In this document: piece after piece, positions 57,161-64,000 of the stretch | How positions within the stretch are numbered: the stretch's first letter is position 1 | Layout: the number at the start of each line of letters is the position of its first letter | Assembly: GCA_021234155.1 (NCBI GenBank) | Contig: JAJEKV010000340.1 | Location: forward strand, 1 to 64,000 | Direction: 5' to 3' | Source of the DNA: Isoetes taiwanensis | Taxonomy: Eukaryota; Streptophyta; Lycopodiopsida; Isoetales; Isoetaceae | Length of the DNA: 64,000 bases | Made by a program: the position numbers and the translations under genes | Notes under the pieces: generated by a model | What the model was told of the DNA's origin: nothing | Database searches by the model: none | The model's input: only the letters and a program-made list of their open reading frames with translations

Positions 57161-57394
57161 ATCAAAGACATCAAAATACAATTACATATTACATCAAAAG
57201 CAAACATATTACATTGAAACAAGGGACATCAAAATGCAATTGAGCATGGAATTGAGTTTCTTATATTGTTCCCAAACAAGGCAAGACACAACAACATATA
57301 TTCAAAATTTCTGAATCATTTCCTAACCTGTAAGAATGTGTCCAACAATGAACTTAGGATCTCAGCTGACGTCATACTGTAGCTCCAGAAAAAA

Positions 57395-59263
57395 CTATTC
57401 TTCATCAGACATGATATCTTCATCAGATAAAACCTCGGGCAAGTTTTCTAGAATCTTTTCCTCATCCGCTCGGGGTCTAGCCTCGTAAAGCAGTTCGAGC
57501 ACCTTTCTTGATCTAATCGCATGGGGAACTTCGAATAGCACAAATTTGAGTAGAGAATACAAGTGACTTTGGCTCATTTGTGCACAACTCATACATCACC
57601 TTTGACCGGGCTTCTTTCTATAGTAAATGCCCTCCACAACGGTTTTTCACCTCTCACAAACCGGTTTCGGATTCGCTTGAAGTCATTTTCAACTTCAAAT
57701 TTTGGCTTGGTGCATAGCAACATCCAAAATCTGTAATCCTCCTCATTCCCTTTAGGTGCAGCAACAGCAAAGTTGTCTCCTTCTCTGAGTGCTTCTGCAA
57801 GTACATTTGCCAAGGTTGAGTATAGTGGCCTGGTAGACTTGCGGGTCTCTTCCACATCTGCATGAACATTGGAGGATGGTTCAACGACTACAAGGTTCCA
57901 TTCATCTACATACAATTTGTTCTCACACATGTCCCATTTTCCATCCAAACAATTCCGCAAAAAAAACATGATAGCTTTTACGGTATGTAGCCGTGTTGGA
58001 TTTCATCTTTGAATCCATGGACCAATGAATTTGCCTCGGTTTTCCGAATTGTCTCCGCACCCCAAGCCTTTTTCCTATTGATATCCTCGTGTTTTATTTC
58101 CAAGAAGTATCTCGAACTTTTCTTCCATTTAGGTCCATTCACATTGAAATTGTTTTCTCGCAATTTTCACCACATCATGGGCATTATCTAGTTTAATGTC
58201 GGGGATGTTTAAGTCAGAGACCTCAGATCCATCTTTTCAATTCTCTTTGCCTTCCCATCATGTTCACCTTTTCCATGGTTTGATCCAAAGAAGTTCCACA
58301 TCATGTTGACCTCAGATCACAACCTGTACCTTCCAACAAAATAAAATGGTGATGCAAAGACCATCCTAAAAATATGTAGTCTTTGTTGGGGACATTGCCT
58401 TTCTGCTTTAAGTACTCAAAATGTTTCATAAAACAATGTTGAACAAAAAGTGTGTCATGTTCCCTATCATCTGACACATAGTAGTGTGTTTCCTTCTCAA
58501 TGGTGTCTGTCCGTGGATCAACCTGATAGGTTATTTGAACAAATATAGTTATCACGGATGTTGACCCCAGCATGGGTGAACTTCATTCGCGCTCCTTAAA
58601 AGTATAATTCTCTGCGAAGTCAACCACGGATAGGTAAGCATCTCCAGGCAAGTTATCAAGGAGTTCTTTGTACTGGCTTGCCTGCCACTTATATCTGAAG
58701 TTGTGTAAAGGAAATTTTGGAAGCTTCTCCAACATTTTGTTCACCAGTGGAAGACTTGCAGTTTCATTGTGTTGGTGAACGAGCTTAGACTTCTTGTTGC
58801 CATCTCTGAATTCAGTTTTTTCATAGTCTAGATATTCCCACCTCACCATGCCACTATCACTAGATTATTCATGTGGGCAGATAGGGAACTTCTTAATCCC
58901 ACACTCTTTACACTAACCTAGAATGCATTCCTTCTTATGGTAAGGTTGGAAGCTAGTTTTCTCACATAAAATTCCCTGCCACAAACTTCTTGTGCTACTT
59001 ATTTTGTATTCGAGGCCTTTTGCATTCACCATATATGTCCGACGCAAAGTTGACAAGTCAAATTTGCAGCTTTTTGGGTGCTTAGTTCTCATACTATTGA
59101 AGCCATCTATTAGTATCTGCATTCTAACATGGTATATACAGCAGCAACTATTGAAGTCTTTCAGCTTTTCAAACATCCTCTGCTTGATCATAACACTAGG
59201 ATGTTCCGTGTTGAATTTCCTGAACAATTGCAACTGCAAGGAAGATAACAAGGTGATCAGCAT
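57395..59263 (-). pseudogene. Transposase-like gene with Cys-rich region, decayed
   Basis: Minus-strand pieces in order. 59263-58913: CCCIYHVRMQILIDG, SLWQGILCEKTS, YHKKECILG. About 58910-58865: CKECGIKKFPICPHE (C-x2-C...C-x2-H, zinc-binding-like). 58860-58583: VRWEYLDYEKTEF, FPLHNFRYKWQASQYKELLD, AYLSVVDFAENYTFKE. 58573-58301: TIFVQITYQVDPRTD, HYYVSDDREHDTLFVQHCF. About 58300-58230: MMWNFFGSNHGKGEHDGKA. 57969-57589: DEWNLVVVEPSS, GDNFAVAAPKGNEEDYRFWM. The D-F-A-E-N-Y and HGKG-x2-DG signatures recall uncharacterised eukaryotic transposon proteins I remember from plants and animals; I cannot name the superfamily. Several stops and frame changes (after ILG, after KERE, around 58300) show decay. 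Confidence 0.5.
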
Positions 59264-59285
59264 ATATTACATAATTTATTGCACA

Positions 59286-59480
59286 CTATATTTTCCACCA
59301 CACTAGGCACCACATAGCATATATTATAGACATTCATCTTACACCTCGTTATTCACCACACTAGGCACCACAAAGCATATATTTACAGCATTTATTTTAC
59401 ACCATATTTTTCACCACACTACTAGGCACCACATAGCATATATTACAGCATGTATTTTACACCATGTTATTCACCACACT
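59286..59480. repeat. TGTGGTG cluster 4 (as CACCACA), ~62 bp tandem unit
   Basis: Three units of CACCACACTAGGCACCACA-AGCATATATT, then TACAGCATTTATTTTACACC-T-TTATT, start near 59306, 59351 and 59417. On the minus strand they read TGTGGTG, so the sense relative to the adjacent transposase-like gene is the same as that of cluster 1 relative to the plus-strand genes. Confidence 0.85.
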
Positions 59481-60392
<912 letters not shown>

Positions 60393-61842
60393 TACATGGA
60401 TTCTTAGAAAACCATAAAAAACTACACCTAAAAAAAACATTACCTTAAAAAACACCTTAGAAAAAAAACATCCCGTCGAAAAACTATACAGCCCGAGAAA
60501 GCAACACATCCTTAAAAAAGAAACTATGCCTCCTTAAGAAACCACACATTCTTATAAAAAAAAACTATGGCTCCTTAAGAAAAACTATATCATATCCTTG
60601 AAAACCACACCTCCGTATAACTACGTGTAGGTTTTTTTCAAATCTTCAAAAAAACAACCCATATTGTGTTTTTACTGTTGTTTTCAGCTGTGGACCAAAT
60701 GTTGGGGTTGTAGTGTATTACAAAGATAGCTAATTATTCATTTCTGTATATTGTGTATGTTGACAACCATTCAAGCATACAGATTTCATGGTGTCAAGTT
60801 TAGAATGAGCTGGGAACATGATCCGATGTTATGCTTCAAATTGTGGTCTTATAATCCAGCCATGTTACTCTTTGTGTCAGAATTTTGGGCAACTGAAAAT
60901 GCTGAAAGCAAGGAAGCCTTACTTCTAACATCAGGCTGGTAATCTTGTTCTCTGCTGATGACATGCAATTTATGACTGAGGCTTCATTGGTGCAGGATTT
61001 GAAATGTTTGAATTGTTTTCTTGAAATGTTTGAAATGTTTGCAGATACATGGTTCGATTGCTGCCTCATGCTCAGCAGGTTTGCATGGAGGAGAAGCTGA
61101 GGTCACATGTACATGTTGCTGCAGCATGCATCTGGCCAGAGTGGTTTAGTTCTTTGTTCCGTGTGAAGGTTAAGGTGTTTGTTGCGTACTCTTACACAGG
61201 TTGTTGTTGTATTTGAGCTCCTTGTATCTTGTGTTGCGAGTTTCTTCTTCTCTTCCAGCTAATTTCACTTGTTGCTAAATTCTCTGGCATATGTGGTTCA
61301 AATCCCCTCATCAATTCTTTTGTGACATGTTGTTATGTGTGATTTGTATTTTGACTTGTTGCAAAGGTTGGGAAATCTTATGATGAGATGGAAATGGGGA
61401 TTTGACCCCATCATGGACTTGGTAGACGGTCTGGAATCCAGGAAAAGGAATATGCACAAGAATATTGTGTTCATCAATGGTCCATAACAAATGATAAGAT
61501 AAAACAAACGATATAGCAGAACAGCAGCCGCTGTGTTTGCTAAGCCATATAGTCCAGATAGCCTTTTCTTCTCGCTTTAAAGACTAAGGGCTTCAACTAT
61601 GGCGAAGCAGGGCAAGGTCTGCAATAGCCATGGGCTGCAAAGCGCAGCGTCAATATCCGCTTCCAGGCTGTTATAAGCCCTAAAGGCATGGCTTATAATC
61701 AGAACCCTATTATAGATACTGCAAGAGTTTAGGAGGAGATGAAACGAACCGACTACTATTCTGTAGTATATATTTCTGGCTACAACACAATGAAATGGAT
61801 TATCTTTAATTCTCTAAATCGGCCCTGTCTTGTTTTGTCTCA
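60393..61842. other. A-rich minisatellite, unassigned DNA and probable copia LTR
   Basis: 60400-60640 is an imperfect array of CCTTA(A)n...AAACTA(TG)CC words (CTATG(C/G)CTCCTTAAGAAA twice). 60740-61300 has no recognised gene. The stretch before 61842 should hold the 5' LTR of the copia element: it ends TTTTGTCTCA just before the primer site and contains TATAAGCCC / TTATAATC promoter-like words at 61672-61700. The LTR start could not be fixed. Confidence 0.4.
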
Positions 61843-61855
61843 TCGTATCAAAGCA
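61843..61855 (+). promoter_or_regulatory. Primer-binding site of the copia element (diverged)
   Basis: TCGTATCAAAGCA differs at two positions from TGGTATCAGAGCA, the initiator-methionine tRNA primer site usual in plant Ty1/copia elements. It follows a CA dinucleotide that could end the 5' LTR and lies ~95 bp before the gag start codon. Confidence 0.55.
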
Positions 61856-61950
61856 AACCAAGTCTACCAGATTAGAGAACTAGAACCGGCAGCTTCCATA
61901 GCCCAGGATAAAAGGAAGAAGAGCGGTCAGATTTCAACCTAGCAGCAGCA

Positions 61951-62601
61951 ATGTCTTCTAATTTACAGATTGATCTGAAAAGTCTGGATAAATTAGACAG
62001 AAACAATGCTAAATATTGGTTCTGGAGGATGCAGAGCATTCTTGAAGGGAGAGATTGCTGGGGAGTGGTCAATGGGGATGATCCATGTCCTGATGAGAGA
62101 GAAGATCATCTGAGGAGGAAGATGACGAAGGGGAAAGCAGTAAAACTCAGAAGACAAAGAAGAAAATAACAAAGAAGTCTGTTGATGAGACGAATGAGTG
62201 GAAAAAGAAAGATAATAGAGCCAAAACCACCTAGGCTCAGGGATGATCAAATTCCATTAGTTCGTCTTCAAAGCTCCGCAAAACGTGGATGGGAATGTCT
62301 GAGAGCAACTTTCAAGCAGAGCTATACATCTGAAAATTTTTACCTATGGCAGAAATTCTTTTCTGCAAAGATGTTGGACCATGAGCATCTAGCTGACCAT
62401 ATTAGCAAGATGCAATCTTTAGCTACATAACTAGGTGCTTTAAATCATCGAGTCAAAGATGATGACCTAGTTATGGCTATTCTGGCCAGTTTGCCGGCAC
62501 AATACAAAGCTTTGAAACAAACATTTGGATGTCACGAAGGAAAACTCAAATCTGATGCAGTGATTGGAGCAGTATTACAAGCTTCTAACATAGAAGCTTA
62601 G
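61951..62601 (+). pseudogene. Ty1/copia gag region, interrupted
   Basis: ATG at 61951 begins MSSNLQIDLKSLDKLDRNNA, then YWFWRMQSILEGRDCWGVV, the usual copia gag opening in which a Trp-rich segment follows L-x-N-Y/N-W. A TAA at 62167-62169 and nearby indels break it. The same frame resumes with FKQSYTSENFYLWQKFFSAK, EHLADHISKMQSLAT, TAA at 62428-62430, then DDLVMAILASLPAQYKALKQ, and TAG at 62599-62601. Gag forms the virus-like particle; this copy could not make a complete one. It is followed in the same frame by the zinc-knuckle/pol frame. Confidence 0.8.
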
Positions 62602-64000
62602 GAGGTTGAAGAGACTAACTTTGCGAAAACATCTAAAGCAAACAAAGATGGAAGAAGAGAGCCTCCTACATGTTATAAGTGTGGAGAAATTGGGCACATT
62701 GCTCGATTTTGCAATGCCATGCCTTCAAACAAATCTGAAAATAAAGGAAAGAGAGCAGAAGCTAAGAAGGAATCGGGCAAGAAAGTCACATTTCAGGACA
62801 GAAGGAAGTGGTCTAATTACAGGAAACCAACTGCCTCTAGTGCTCAACATAATGATAGGGGGAGCGAGTCAGACGAAGAAGAGACCACAACCTCCATGGC
62901 AATCGCAGATTATGAAGATGAAGGAATGGGTCATACCCTTGAATGGCAGATGTTTCTTCAAACAAGATGGAATCATTGTCTCGATGATCATGACGATGAT
63001 CTTTCATATTGTTTTTCATCAATAGTAGCTCAAGAGCATCAGTCTTGGAAGGAGAAGGACATTTCAGATGATGCTGATCACGAGGTAATGGCTTTAGGAG
63101 CTGAACATGATGCAAACCCAGGTGGTCGTGCTTGGGTTCTAGAATGTGGAGCCACTCACACCATGACGTTTCAACTACCATGGCTGAAAAATGTTCATCA
63201 AGCAGACCCGGACAAATATGTGAATGGGATAGCCACTAAGTTGAAAATTGAAGCATATGGCACTCTGGAGTTTCAACTCCAAGATAAAATGAGAGAGTTG
63301 CAAAGAGTCTTGTATGTTCCCAAACTAAAAAGGAACCTATTGTCACTCTCTCAAATCAGTGATGTAGGAGTTGATACAAAAATTACATCCAGATCAGCAT
63401 TACTTCTTGATGAACTTAATGTTCTTCTTGGAGTGGAAAAAAGAAGAGGTTTTTTATATGAGTTTGAGGAGAACACAAGTCAAGCTTTTCAAGTTGAAGC
63501 AGGTATAAATCAAATGCAACTGTGGCATCTTCGTTTGGGGCACATTAATGAGACACGTCTCAAGTTTCTTCAGACTACAAACATGGTAGATGGGTTGAAC
63601 ATCAACTTGAATCACAATCTAGCTCTTTGTGAAGGATGCGTCTTGGCTAAGCAAACTCAAGGAGCAAGGAAAAAATCCAAAGGGACCAGAGCTAAAGAGC
63701 TTCTCGGCCTAGTTCATTTCGATGTTGCATCAATGGGTAAGCCTATATTTAATGGTTTTCTGTACTTTCTGATTCTGGTAGATGATTATTCCAGATTCAC
63801 TAGCATATGTCTCATGAAAACTAAGGATGAAGTCTTTGAGCTTTTTAAACAATGGAAGAAGCAAGCCGAAGATGCTACTAAACATGTGCTCAGGTCTGTA
63901 AGATGTGACAATGCGAAGGAGCATTTATCAAGTACTTTCACCTCATTTCTTCAAGGGTTAGGGATCCATCGGCAATTGACTATTCCATATGAACATCATC
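62602..64000 (+). mobile_element. Ty1/copia zinc knuckle, protease and integrase, partial at right edge
   Basis: One open frame of 466 codons runs off the window. In order: CCHC zinc knuckle CYKCGEIGHIARFC (62674); a protease site reading WVLECGATHTM (63133) where the family has WVLDSGA, so the active Asp is Glu and Ser is Cys; the pre-integrase zinc finger LWHLRLGH...CEGC (H-x4-H, C-x2-C, ~63520-63640); and the integrase core with HFDVAS (63718), LILVDDYSRF and VRCDNAKEHL, where DNGGEF is usual. Reverse transcriptase and RNase H would lie beyond 64000. The open frame is long, but the protease change and the broken gag argue for a dead copy. Confidence 0.88.

Noticed and set aside
59286-59480. 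CRISPR-like spacing of CACCACA repeats
   Set aside because: The repeat is short and imperfect, spacers are themselves repeated, and the DNA is eukaryotic.

Overview
The window is nuclear DNA of a land plant. The support is short GT-AG introns, a RABA-class Rab GTPase, an NB-ARC/leucine-rich-repeat immune receptor, an 11S-globulin-like cupin relic, Ty1/copia and Ty3/gypsy remnants, and Helitron termini. The long, regular 24-residue LRRs with a conserved Cys, and an NLR N-terminus that is neither TIR nor an obvious coiled coil, suggest a seed-free plant (fern, lycophyte or bryophyte). A fern is my guess from the repeat load; this is inference and not proven.

Layout. 1-2.5 kb: a broken WDR43/UTP5-like gene on the minus strand, running off the left edge. 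2.5-14 kb: repeat-rich DNA with two copies of a ~1.2 kb LTR-like repeat and minus-strand Ty3/gypsy 3' ends (polypurine tract plus LTR start). 14-21 kb: relic sequence with a LINE zinc-finger tail, a tandemly duplicated small ORF, an LTR-element leader, minisatellites and a candidate 1.5 kb inverted-repeat element. 21.9-22.7 kb: a RABA-type Rab gene (minus). 23.8-31.5 kb: two adjacent candidate non-autonomous Helitrons, both minus; a third Helitron 3' end lies at 42.27 kb. 34.8-41.4 kb: the main intact gene, a five-exon NLR of about 2056 residues whose N-terminal third carries 19 copies of a short Leu-Ala-Ile-Ile-Pro repeat. 45.5-46.6 kb: a globulin-like pseudogene. 47.3-48.5 kb: a GC-rich inverted-repeat element packed with small palindromes.

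48.9-59.5 kb looks like one decayed composite element of about 10 kb. On the plus strand it has a small leader ORF, a Ser/Asn/Lys-rich linker, an HAD/FCP1-like domain without its nucleophile, and a Ulp1/C48-like protease. On the minus strand it has a Cys-rich transposase-like gene. TGTGGTG-based minisatellites occur throughout. 59.9-60.4 kb holds a duplicated (CT)n(AC)n microsatellite. 61.8-64 kb is the 5' half of a Ty1/copia element (PBS, gag, zinc knuckle, altered protease, integrase) cut by the right edge.

Only the Rab gene and the NLR look functional. Most other coding traces carry frameshifts or stops, often at homopolymer runs, so part of the damage could be assembly error. The strongest candidates for something undescribed are the repeat array in the NLR and the 49-59 kb composite element. 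Exon joins were worked out by hand from splice motifs and reading frame; no database search was possible.
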